A DNA stretch of 64,000 bases from NCBI GenBank assembly GCA_963832305.1, contig CAWHTU010000008.1, positions 62,001-126,000 of the forward strand. Direction: 5' to 3'. The DNA is from Roseiarcus sp963832305. Lineage in GTDB: Bacteria > Pseudomonadota > Alphaproteobacteria > Rhizobiales > Beijerinckiaceae. Shown piece by piece: positions 45,496-54,500 of the stretch; the stretch's first letter is position 1, and the number at the start of each line of letters is the position of its first letter. The position numbers and the translations under genes were made by a program. The notes below the pieces were generated by a model. It did no database searches, had not been told where the DNA came from, and saw only the letters and a program-made list of their open reading frames with translations.

Positions 45496-45950
45496 GACGC
45501 CGGCGCCGCCTCTTGAGCCGTTTCGCGCGCGGCGATCTGACCGAGGGCGTCGACGACAGCGTTGAACGTCAGCAAGGTGGACGCGTGGCGGGCCTTATAG
45601 CCGCGCACCGGCTCGAGCACAGCAAAATCTGCCCATTTACCGACAGGCGGAGGGCCGTCGGCCTTGAGCATCAGCGTCATGTGATCGCGCAGAGCACGCA
45701 GCTCCTCGAACGTCGCGCCGACCACATGGCGCGCCATCAGCGACGACGAAGCCTGACCAAGCGCGCAAGCCTTCACGTCATGGGCGAAATCGACCACCCG
45801 CCCGTCCTTGACGCAAACGTCGACCACGACCGTCGAGCCGCAGAGCCGCGAATGCGCCTTGGCAGTGGCGTCGGGATTTGCGAGCCGCCCAAGCCGGGGA
45901 ATATTCGCCGCCAACTCGAGGACACGCCGATTGTAGATCTCGTCGATCAT
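45492..45950 (-). CDS. IscU/NifU-like Fe-S scaffold family protein (third Cys missing)
   Basis: A 152-residue homologue of the IscU/SufU scaffold fold. Helix-strand order MIDEIYNRRVLELAANIPRLGRL, then HSRLCGSTVVVDVCVKDGRVVDFAHDVKACALGQASSSLM, and FEELRALRDHMTLML matches the group seen beside hisI and yidD in Rhizobiales. The first cluster cysteine (LCGS) and second (KACALGQASS) are present. No equivalent of the third IscU cysteine is seen in the C-terminal half. So canonical three-Cys cluster assembly is uncertain. folE, which often separates this gene from hisI, is absent. Confidence 0.82.
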   Translation of the reverse strand: MIDEIYNRRVLELAANIPRLGRLANPDATAKAHSRLCGSTVVVDVCVKDGRVVDFAHDVKACALGQASSSLMARHVVGATFEELRALRDHMTLMLKADGPPPVGKWADFAVLEPVRGYKARHASTLLTFNAVVDALGQIAARETAQEAAPAS

Positions 45951-46051
45951 CCTGTCCCAAACCTCTGTCCGCCCTATATAAGTGACGGGAAAGTCGAAAT
46001 CGAGGCCCTGGGAAAGCGCGGGCGAGAGCCGGGCGCGGAAGAGAAACGCGG

Positions 46052-46495
46052 ATGGATAGTGCTGGAGACAAAGCCAAGGCCGGCCCTGCGGCTGGCGAGA
46101 CAGGCGATCGCGAGGAGGGGTTGGAGTTCAGGCCAAAGTTCGGCGCAGACGGCCTCGCGACCTGCGTCACGGTCGACGCGTCGCGCGGAGACGTGCTGAT
46201 GCTCGCCCACATGAACGAGGCCGCATTGCGGGCGACGCTCACGACCGGCATTGTCCACTATTGGTCGCGCTCGCGCGACGCGCTCTGGCGCAAGGGGGAC
46301 ACGTCCGGCCAAACCCAGAAGCTGATCGAATTGCGCGTCGACTGCGATCAGGACGCCTTTTTAGCCCTGGTAGAGGTTGGCGGCGACGGCGGCGCCTGCC
46401 ACACGGGCCGCCGTTCCTGCTTTTATCGTCGGGTTGAGACGGACGGGGACGCCGCTCGGCTGGCGTTCATCGAATCGTCGATGACCCGCCGCTGA
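46052..46495 (+). CDS. hisI: Phosphoribosyl-AMP cyclohydrolase
   Basis: Third step of histidine synthesis, opening the adenine ring of PR-AMP. The 147 residues contain GLATCVTVDASRGDVLMLAHMNEAALRATLTTGIVHYWSRSRDALWRKGDTSG, then the zinc/magnesium motif ELRVDCDQDAFLALVEVG and GACHTGRRSCFYRRVE. It is monofunctional (no HisE domain), the usual state in alphaproteobacteria. Divergent from the Fe-S scaffold gene with a 100-bp shared gap. Confidence 0.95.
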   Translation: MDSAGDKAKAGPAAGETGDREEGLEFRPKFGADGLATCVTVDASRGDVLMLAHMNEAALRATLTTGIVHYWSRSRDALWRKGDTSGQTQKLIELRVDCDQDAFLALVEVGGDGGACHTGRRSCFYRRVETDGDAARLAFIESSMTRR

Positions 46496-46638
46496 CGGTG
46501 GGGCCGCGCCATTGGGAACCAGCGGCCGTCGCGGCGAATTGAACGAGTTGGCGTTAATTATCTGGCGATATCTGGCGCGCAGGCTTAAGTTTCGCAGCGG
46601 AAGGCGAGGCATGCGGCCATTTGCAGGCGAGTTGGGCG

Positions 46639-47640
46639 ATGTTCAGGGCGGCCTATCGCAGAAACGATACTGACCCTGTGCCGGGCGTAGGACGGTCCCG
46701 ACGGGCGAAAGTGGGCGTCGTGCTTGGCGCGGGGGCGGCGCGCGGCTGGGCCCATATCGGCGCAATGCAGGAACTGGACGCGCTCGGCTTCAGGCCGGAT
46801 GTCGTGGTCGGATCTTCGATCGGCTCACTGGTCGGCGGCTGCTATGCGGCCGGGCGGCTTGAGATGCTGGAGGCTTTCGCCCGCTCGCTGACCAGGAGGC
46901 GGGTGCTCGGCCTCCTCGATTTCTCCTTCGCCGGCAGCGGCCTCATCGGCGGCGAGCGGCTGCGCGCGCGGCTTGAGGCGGCGCTCGGTGGGATCCAGAT
47001 CGAGGATTTGCCGATCAGATTCGCCGGCGTCGCGACTGAGATCGGCGACGGGCACGAGATCTGGCTCAGGCGCGGCTCGCTGGTCGAGGCGATCCGAGCG
47101 TCTTACGCGTTGCCCGGCGTATTCGAGCCGGTCAAGGTGGACGGACGCTGGCTGTTCGATGGGGCGATCGTCAATCCGGTCCCGGTCAGCGTGGCGCGCG
47201 CGCTTGGCGCTGAACGCGTCATCGCGCTCAACGTTTCCAGCGACAGTGTCGGGCGCGGCACGGCCCTTCAAGATCCGTTCGGCCGTTTGGAGGGGCCGCC
47301 CGCGGCCGAGGAGCCGGCCAGCGACAGCAGCGGCGTGATCGCGCGGTGGTGGCGCGGGGGAGCCGTCTGGTCCCGCTCCGACGCCAACGCCGATGCTTCG
47401 GCGCCTGGGCTCGTGACGTCGATGGTGAGCGCCTTCGATATTCTCCAGGACCGCATCATGCGCTCGCGGCTAGCCGGCGATCCGCCCGACGCCCTGGTGC
47501 AGCTCAAGGTCGGCAAGATCGGCATGTTCGAGTTTCATCGCGCCGACGAACTGATCTCCCTCGGCCGCGAGGCGGTCCGCAAGGCGGCCGCTGAAATCAC
47601 GCGCGAGGCAGAGCCCGTACGGATAGACGCCGGGGCGTGA
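46639..47640 (+). CDS. Patatin-like phospholipase
   Basis: A 333-residue serine hydrolase with the Ser-Asp dyad. Oxyanion loop KVGVVLGAGAARGWAHIG (25-42), nucleophile VGSSIGSLVGG (Ser60) and catalytic Asp in GRWLFDGAIVNPVPVS. Relatives include RssA-type and NTE-type bacterial enzymes that cleave lipid acyl chains. There is no signal peptide, so it is likely cytoplasmic or peripheral. The ATG 46639 is preferred over TTG 46621, which lacks a better ribosome site. Confidence 0.9.
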   Translation: MFRAAYRRNDTDPVPGVGRSRRAKVGVVLGAGAARGWAHIGAMQELDALGFRPDVVVGSSIGSLVGGCYAAGRLEMLEAFARSLTRRRVLGLLDFSFAGSGLIGGERLRARLEAALGGIQIEDLPIRFAGVATEIGDGHEIWLRRGSLVEAIRASYALPGVFEPVKVDGRWLFDGAIVNPVPVSVARALGAERVIALNVSSDSVGRGTALQDPFGRLEGPPAAEEPASDSSGVIARWWRGGAVWSRSDANADASAPGLVTSMVSAFDILQDRIMRSRLAGDPPDALVQLKVGKIGMFEFHRADELISLGREAVRKAAAEITREAEPVRIDAGA

Positions 47641-47660
47641 CGCCTCGGCGGCATGCGCTT

Positions 47661-48092
47661 TCAGGCGGTCGCAATATATTCGCGCAACGCCTGGCGTTCG
47701 CTATCGAGGGCGTTGACGTGCCGTTTGACAACGTCGCCGATCGAAATGATGCCGATGAGGCGTCCGTCCTCGACAACCGGGACGTGGCGAAACCGGCCGT
47801 CCGTCATTGTCTGCATGACATGCTCGATCGTGTCGTCGCGAGTTACGGTGACGACCTTGGGCGTCATGTGACGCGAGACTGGATCCTCGAGCGCCGATGC
47901 TCCATGCCTTCCCAGAACGCGGACCACATCGCGCTCAGAAAGAATGCCGAGCACACTCTGCGAAGCGTCCGAGACGACCACCGCTCCTACGCCTTTCGAG
48001 GCGAGGAGCTCTACGACTTGTTTGAGGGTGCGGTGCGGCTGGGTGGTGAACACATCGCGGCCCTTGTCGTCCAGAATCCGCGCAACTGTCAT
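47661..48092 (-). CDS. CBS-domain pair protein
   Basis: A 143-residue stand-alone Bateman module. Two tandem CBS domains: VARILDDKGRDVFTTQPHRTLKQVVELLASKGVGAVVVSD to SVLGILSERDVVRVLGRHG, then DPVSRHMTPKVVTVTRDDTIEHVMQTMTDGRFRHVPVVEDGRLIGIISIGDVVKR. Such modules bind adenosine nucleotides and regulate partner enzymes; no partner is fused. ATG 48092 follows GGGAGACG. Convergent with the patatin gene. Confidence 0.9.
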   Translation of the reverse strand: MTVARILDDKGRDVFTTQPHRTLKQVVELLASKGVGAVVVSDASQSVLGILSERDVVRVLGRHGASALEDPVSRHMTPKVVTVTRDDTIEHVMQTMTDGRFRHVPVVEDGRLIGIISIGDVVKRHVNALDSERQALREYIATA

Positions 48093-48191
48093 CGTCGTCT
48101 CCCCTGTGCGGGCGGTCTTGTGGCGGGCCGCCGCGGAAACGGCAGGATGCGCCGCCAATTTGGCGTGATCAAGTCCTGGTTAAACAGAAAT

Positions 48192-48953
48192 TTAGCGCAG
48201 CCCGCCGTCGACCAGGAAGCATTGCTTGGTGATCATCGCGCTGTCGTCCGCGGCGAGGAACAGCGCCAGACGCGCCACGTCTTCGGCAAGCAGCGAGCGA
48301 TCGAGGCACTGCTGGGCGCGGAATTCGGCGATGTCCTTTTCACTCATCCACAAACGGCGCTGCCGCTCGGTGATCACTGCGCCCGGCGCAATGGCGTTGA
48401 CACGAATATTGTCTGGTCCGAATTCGCGCGCAAGGCTCTTCGTCATGCCGACAACCGCCGCCTTGGCGGCGGAGTAGACGGCAAGCCGAGTGATCCCCAC
48501 CATCCACGCGGCTGAGGAGAAATTGACGATCGCGCCGCCGCCGAGCTCTCGCATCGACCGGCGAGCGATCTGGGCAGCGAAGAACTGGTGCTTGAGATTG
48601 AGCGCCATCGTCCGCTCCCAATCCTCTTCGCTCGTCCCGTCCACGTCCTGGCGCTGATCGTTGGCGGCGTTGTTGATCAGGACGCCGATCGGCCCCAGTC
48701 GCTGCTTGACTTCCTCCATCGCCGCCTCGAGCGCGGCAATGTCGGTCAGGTCGCAGTGAAGAAAAAGCGGCGGCGGCTCGGAGGCGCCGATTTTCGCGAC
48801 CAGTTCCTTGGACGGCTCAGTGAGGATGTCAACAAAAGCGACATTGGCCTTTTGCGCAGCGAAGGCCTCGACCATCGCGGCGCCGATCCCCGAGCCGCCA
48901 CCGGTGATGAAAACGACCCGGTCGATGAGCGATGGGTAGCGGGCGGAGGACAT
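48192..48953 (-). CDS. SDR-family oxidoreductase (FabG-like)
   Basis: A 253-residue classical short-chain dehydrogenase. The NAD motif is VVFITGGGSGIGAAMVEAFAA, with D in AFVDI favouring NAD(H). INNAAND replaces the usual NNAG. Catalytic Ser is in IVNFSSAAWM and Tyr/Lys in LAVYSAAKAAVVGMTKSLAREFG. The C-terminus SAMITKQCFLVDGGLR is the GFLVDGG-type end. The ATG 48953 excludes an implausible leader. Relatives act on sugars and hydroxy acids (for example L-rhamnose or gluconate types). Specific substrate unknown. Confidence 0.88.
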   Translation of the reverse strand: MSSARYPSLIDRVVFITGGGSGIGAAMVEAFAAQKANVAFVDILTEPSKELVAKIGASEPPPLFLHCDLTDIAALEAAMEEVKQRLGPIGVLINNAANDQRQDVDGTSEEDWERTMALNLKHQFFAAQIARRSMRELGGGAIVNFSSAAWMVGITRLAVYSAAKAAVVGMTKSLAREFGPDNIRVNAIAPGAVITERQRRLWMSEKDIAEFRAQQCLDRSLLAEDVARLALFLAADDSAMITKQCFLVDGGLR

Positions 48954-49532
48954 GGAGAGGCCTTTCGTGGCGGGAGCAAGCCGCGAGGTTAGAGCGTGAT
49001 TCGATTTGACGAAACCCCGCCGAGCGCCGCGAAGGCAAGCACCCGCGAGGCCGCAGGTCCGGCTCGGCGACCCAAATAGCGGCAAGCAAGAAAAAGTCCG
49101 CGCAAGCTAAAGCAAATTCGTTTGCTTCACTCGTGTTTTCTGTTTTACAAAATCAGGGCTTCCCAGCGGGCTACGGCGAAAAAATGAACAATATTCCCGG
49201 TCCTTTCGTCCGCTGACGCTGGGCGAGGCCCGTTCCATCTCGCCGACCAGAAAACACATAGCAGGAAAAAGACCGCGGGATTTCCGGCGTGCGTTCGCCC
49301 GACCTGGCGCCGACGACGACGGCCTCGCGCGACCATACAGTTCGCCGGCGGTAGGGTTAATGGTCACGCTCTCGGAACTCGCTCGGCCGACGTTGGTTCA
49401 GCTGATGATCGCCCGGATGCTTGGCCGCCGAATCCGCGGGCTCGACTTTTGACACGCAAAGCTGTTCGATCCGGAACGATCGGCGGGTATGTCCCTCATC
49501 AGCCGGGGGAAAGGCGTACGGGTGATGGTTGG
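48954..49532. other. 579-bp gap before tamA; no supported gene
   Basis: A small perfect hairpin AAGCAAA-TTCG-TTTGCTT lies at 49110-49127 in an AT-richer stretch. The minus-strand frame at 49107-49367 has unnatural composition. The tamAB promoter is probably within 49360-49530, but I could not pick a good hexamer pair. Confidence 0.5.
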
Positions 49533-51515
49533 ATGTGGCGTCTCGATCGCGTGAACGTGCGTGTCGCCGCCGCGCTGGCGGCGGGCTTGGTCGCTTGCAG
49601 TCACTGGGACAGCGCCCAAGCTTTCGACTTCTTCGGCCTGTGGAGTTGGGGCGAAAGCCCGCCGCCCGTCTCTCCGGCGGCGATCTCCTACGCGATAACG
49701 GTCGACGTGCAGGGCGGCGACGGCGCACTCAAGAACGCGGTCCAGGACGCCTCATCGCTCTACAAGCTCCGCATGGACGCGCCCCCCGACGGCGACACGC
49801 TGGCCCGGCGCGCGGAAAGTGATTTCGGGCCCATCATCGATGCGATGTGGGGCGCAGGCTACTACGACGCCGCGGTCACGATCTCGATCGACCGCGTCAG
49901 CATGACCATCCTGTCAAGCGACATCGCGGGCTTTGCGCGCGCCGCGGAAAGCTTCCGCAACCGCTCAGCGGCGCCAGTATCCATAAACGTGAATGCCGGG
50001 ACGTTGTTCAGCATCCGCTCGATCCGTGTGGTCGGCGGCGACGGCGCGGCGCTTTCGGAAGCGGAATTGCCGGCGCGGAACGTCCGCCTCAAGCCAGGGG
50101 ACCCTGCGGCGGCCGCCGAACTGCGCGCGGCGCAGGCCCGGATCATCGATTATTTCCGCAAGGAGGGGCGGCCGCTCGCCAAGGTCGTGTCGATCGCCCC
50201 CGTCGTCGACCATGCCGCCCATGTGATGGATGTGACATTCACGGTCGATCCGGGGCCAATCGCCCCGTTCGGCGAAGCGACAATGAACGGGCCGCACGAC
50301 TTCGATCCGGCGATCGCACGCTCATTTCTCTATATCTATCCCGGCGAGCCCTACTCGCCGCAGGCGGTCGCGGACGCCCGGAATTCGATCCGCCAGATCC
50401 CGGCGGTGGGAGGGGTGCGGATCACCGAGGGGACGGCGCTCGACGCCTATGGCCGCCTGCCGTATACGGTCGACGTCGAGGATCGGCTGCCCTACGCCAT
50501 CGGCGCCTCCGCGAAATATTCGACCACCAACGGCCCCGCGGGTCAGGTTTATTGGGAGGACAGGAATGTCTTCGGCGGCGCCGAGCGGCTGCGGCTTCAG
50601 GCCGACATCTTCTATGCGCCGCCCTGGTATGTGACCTCGCAGGACATCCGAAGCTTTTCGATCGACGACATCGGATGGCGCTTCTCGGCGAGCTTTCTCA
50701 AACCCGCTTTGTGGGGGACGCCCAACGACCTCTTGGTCGACGCGCTCGGCGAACGTGTGAGCACAAGCGGCGCCGGCTTTTTCGGCTACGAGGCGGAGGA
50801 CGCCGATGTGACCGCTGCCCTGCGGCATCGCTTCAACCAGGATTTTTGGGTTCAGGCCGGAGTCGAGGCCCAGACCGGAGTCGCAACCGACGCGCTCGGA
50901 CGGGTCAATTACACGCTGGTCGGCGTCCCGGTCTCGGTCAATTACGACACGACCGACAGCAAGCTCGACCCGACGCGGGGCGTCCGGATGAACGCCTCGG
51001 TCGACGGATTTCCGACCGCGTTCGGGTCGACCGTCGATCTCGTCCAGGCGAAGGCGCGCGCCTCCGCATATTATTCGATCGACGCCGATTCGCGTTACGT
51101 GCTCGCGGGCCTCGTCGGAGCCGGCGCGATGGGCGGCGCGGAACTCGCGGACATCCCGGCCAATTGGCGCTTCTATGCCGGGGGCGGCGGCTCGGTGCGC
51201 GGTTACGCCTATAACAGCCTTGGACCTTATGGTCCGTTTGGCGCGGTGATCGGCGGCCGCAGCCTGTTCCAGATCTCGGCGGAACTCAGGGTGAGAGTGA
51301 CCGACACGATCGGAATCGTGCCGTTCTTCGATGCGGGCAACGCCTATGCCTCAAACTTTCCGAATTTCAGCGCGCCGCTCTATAAGGCCGTCGGAGTCGG
51401 TCTGCGTTATTACACGGCGATCGGGCCGATCCGGGCCGACGTCGCCTTTCCGTTCCAACAGCGCCCCGGCACCGGGCGTGTCGCCTTCTATATCAGCATC
51501 GGACAGGCTTTCTGA
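49533..51515 (+). CDS. tamA: Outer-membrane assembly protein TamA (BamA/Omp85 family)
   Basis: Outer-membrane half of the translocation and assembly module. The ATG 49533 gives a 660-residue protein with a signal peptide (VRVAAALAAGLVACSHW, cleavage near AQA). Three POTRA-like domains follow (for example ISYAITVDVQGGDGALKNAVQDAS, LFSIRSIRVVGGDGAALSE, and PIAPFGEATMNGPHDFD with IYPGEPYSPQAVADARNSI). The C-terminal beta-barrel has the VRGYAYNSLGP motif in the lumenal loop and an aromatic end GQAF. The downstream tamB, 1 bp after its stop, confirms the role. Confidence 0.92.
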   Translation: MWRLDRVNVRVAAALAAGLVACSHWDSAQAFDFFGLWSWGESPPPVSPAAISYAITVDVQGGDGALKNAVQDASSLYKLRMDAPPDGDTLARRAESDFGPIIDAMWGAGYYDAAVTISIDRVSMTILSSDIAGFARAAESFRNRSAAPVSINVNAGTLFSIRSIRVVGGDGAALSEAELPARNVRLKPGDPAAAAELRAAQARIIDYFRKEGRPLAKVVSIAPVVDHAAHVMDVTFTVDPGPIAPFGEATMNGPHDFDPAIARSFLYIYPGEPYSPQAVADARNSIRQIPAVGGVRITEGTALDAYGRLPYTVDVEDRLPYAIGASAKYSTTNGPAGQVYWEDRNVFGGAERLRLQADIFYAPPWYVTSQDIRSFSIDDIGWRFSASFLKPALWGTPNDLLVDALGERVSTSGAGFFGYEAEDADVTAALRHRFNQDFWVQAGVEAQTGVATDALGRVNYTLVGVPVSVNYDTTDSKLDPTRGVRMNASVDGFPTAFGSTVDLVQAKARASAYYSIDADSRYVLAGLVGAGAMGGAELADIPANWRFYAGGGGSVRGYAYNSLGPYGPFGAVIGGRSLFQISAELRVRVTDTIGIVPFFDAGNAYASNFPNFSAPLYKAVGVGLRYYTAIGPIRADVAFPFQQRPGTGRVAFYISIGQAF

Positions 51516-51516
51516 G

Positions 51517-54500
51517 ATGCGACGTCTCGTTCCCATAAGCGGCTTTGCGGCGCTGATTGTCGCGCTTCTTGCCCTCTGGCCCCCTGCCCGGGCGGCCGAG
51601 GAGGACCGGGGCATCCTCGCCAATCTGCTGTCGAAAGCGCTGTCCTCGGACGCGACCAGCGTCTCGATCGGCGCGGTCGACGGCGTCTTGTCCTCCGACG
51701 CCTCGATAAGCGACATCGTCCTTTCCGACCGCAACGGGCCTTGGCTCAAGGTCGACAAGGTCCGGCTCATCTGGAACCGACTCGCCTTGTTCAGCCGGCG
51801 GCTGGAAGTCGATCGGCTGACCATCGGCCACATTGAGTTTCTGCGCCGGCCGCTTCCCGCGGAGACGCCGCCGCCTCCCGACAGCGGCCCGCGCTCGATC
51901 CTGCCGGAATTGCCGCTCAAGGTGATCGTCAAGCAATTCGGCGTCCAAGAGCTGGCGCTCGGCGAGCCGGTGGTCGGCGTAGCCGCGCGCCTCGAGATTG
52001 ACGGCAAGGCGACGCTCGGGCCGCCCTCCGAGGGTCTCGACCTCAGCCTGACCTCGAAGCGCCTCGACGCGCCAGGCGAGTTCAAGGCCATCATGACCTA
52101 TGTCCCGGCCACCGACAAGCTCGCCGTCGCCATCAATTCCGATGAGCCTGCGGGCGGCGTGTTCGCCCATCTCGCCGGTCTTCCTGGCCTGCCGCCGGTG
52201 AAGCTAGCCTTCAACGGCGTCGGCGCGCTCGATAATTTCGACGCCAAGCTCGATTTCGCCGCCGGGGCGGACGTCTGGGCGCGGGGCGACGTCGTGGTCC
52301 TGCGCCAAAGCGTTGGGCGGAAACTCACGCTCGACCTCAACTCCCGGCTCGAAGCAATGGCGCCTCCCATCGTCCGCCCGGTCTTTGCGGGCGAGACGAC
52401 GCTCAAGGGCGATCTCTTCTTCGACGACAATTCCACCATTGCGACACCCGGCCTGCACCTGGTCTCGGCCAATGCCCGCCTCGACATCGTGGGAGGCAGG
52501 TCGGCGGACGACGTAGTCGGCTTGAAGATCCACGCCGGCGCCATTCCGGGCGCGACGCAGATCGGAAAGCTCGACCTCGACGCGTCGATCGTCGGGCCCG
52601 TCCTGAGCCCGATCACCGAAGGCTCGTTCGACGCCGGCGACATCCATCTCGAGCAGGGCTCGCTCGACCATGTCTCCGCGAGCTTCCGCGCGGTCCCGAA
52701 TGGACCGCTCAATCAGGAGTCGACGCGTATCGCCTTCGAAGGCCAAGGCGCGATGAGCGGCCTCGACTTGGCCGACCCTGCGCTTGCCCGCGCAATTGGG
52801 AGCCAGGCGAAGCTGGCGTTGCGCGGGACGGCGGCCGTGGGCGGGGACGTATCGTTCGATACGCTCAACCTGACGTCGGCTGATCTCGACGCGCAGTATT
52901 CAGGCCTGCTGATGCCGAAAAAGGTGCACGGGCGGCTCGAAGTAGAGGCGCGCGATCTCAGCCGCTTCGCGGCGCTCGCCGGCGGCGCCCTCAAGGGCGA
53001 AGCGCGCGGGACCGCCGATCTCGACGGGGCGCCAAGCTATGGCGCGCTTACCGCGATAATCGACGCGCAGGCGAACCATCTCGCCACCGCCTATCCTATG
53101 TTCGACCGGGTCACCGGCGGCGGCCTTCACCTGACCGGCGCCGCGCGGTCGACGACCGGCGGCGGCTTCGGTTTCACCGATCTCACCGCGAGCGGGGCGC
53201 GTGGCTCCGCGAGGCTCGACGGCGAATTCGGCCGCGAGAAGGTGAGCCTCGACGCGAACGTGGACGTGCCGCAGGCAAGCGTTCTCGATCCCCGCGTCTC
53301 CGGCAAGGCCGAGATCGTTGCGGCGCTGACGGGAACGCCCGAAGACCTCAACGCCGCGCTGAAGGCAAGTTTGGGCGAAGGCCGTCTGCTTGACCGCAAA
53401 ACCTCCGGCCTCTCGCTCGAAGCCAACGTGGCCCACATCACCGGGCAGGTCGAGGCGACGGCCTCGGCCTCCGGCGACATCGACGGCCACCAGTTGCAAG
53501 GCTCCGCGCATGTCGCCAAGACGCCCGACGGAGGCTGGCGCGCCGACAATCTCATGTTGATCCTCGCCTCGGTGCGGCTCGACGGCCATTTCGCGATCGG
53601 CGCGGACCGGCTGGCGGATGGCGACCTCAACTTCAGCGCCTCCAACCTCGACGACCTGTCACCGCTCGTGCTCATGAAGATGAGCGGCGCGCTCCAGGCG
53701 AAGGTCAGCGCCTCGGCCGCCGATGGAAAGCAGGCTGTCGCTATCAATGCCAACAGTGACCGAATGAGTGTCGGCGCAAACAAGCTCGAAGGCCTCAAGG
53801 TCGATCTTAAGATCGACGACCTCTGGAGCGCGCGAAGCGTGTCCGGCCTCGCGCGGCTCGGCCGCGCCGAAGTCGCCGGCCAATCCGCCTCAGACATCAG
53901 GCTGACGGCGACCGGGCAAGGCGATTCGAGCGACCTCGACTTCAGCGGCTCCGCGCGCGGTCTTGCCGTCAAGGCGCACGGCCGCCTATCAGGCGGCTCG
54001 CCGATCCGGCTCGACCTTGCGCGGTTCACCGCGCAGGGCGCTGGGCGGACGATTGCGCTGGCCGGCCCCGCCACGCTCATTTACGGCAGGGACGGCCTCG
54101 CCATCGAGAACTTCGCCTTGCGCGTCGATTCCGGCCGCCTGTCGATCTCAGGCCGCGCCGGGTCGACGCTTGACCTCCGCGCAACTGCGGCTGGGCTGCC
54201 GCTCGCAGCGCTCGATCTCGTTTCGCCGGGCCTCGGCGCGTCTGGAACAGCCGACGGCGAAGCGACCATCGGGGGAACGCCGGGCGATCCATCCGGCGAC
54301 TGGCGCGTCAGGCTGAGGCGGGTGAGCCTTCCGCAGACGCGCAGCAACGCTTTGCCGCCGCTCGACATCATGGGCGCGGGCCGGCTCGCTCGCGGGCGAA
54401 GCTCGGTCGACGTCACCGCCACTGCGGGCGGCGCCAATTCCCTTCACGTAACCGGGTCGGCGCCGCTCTCGAGCGACGGCGCGCTGGATCTCAAGCTCGA

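Noticed and set aside
49107..49367. Minus-strand 86-codon frame
   Set aside because: Ser/Arg-rich with no start support; treated as part of the tamA upstream gap.
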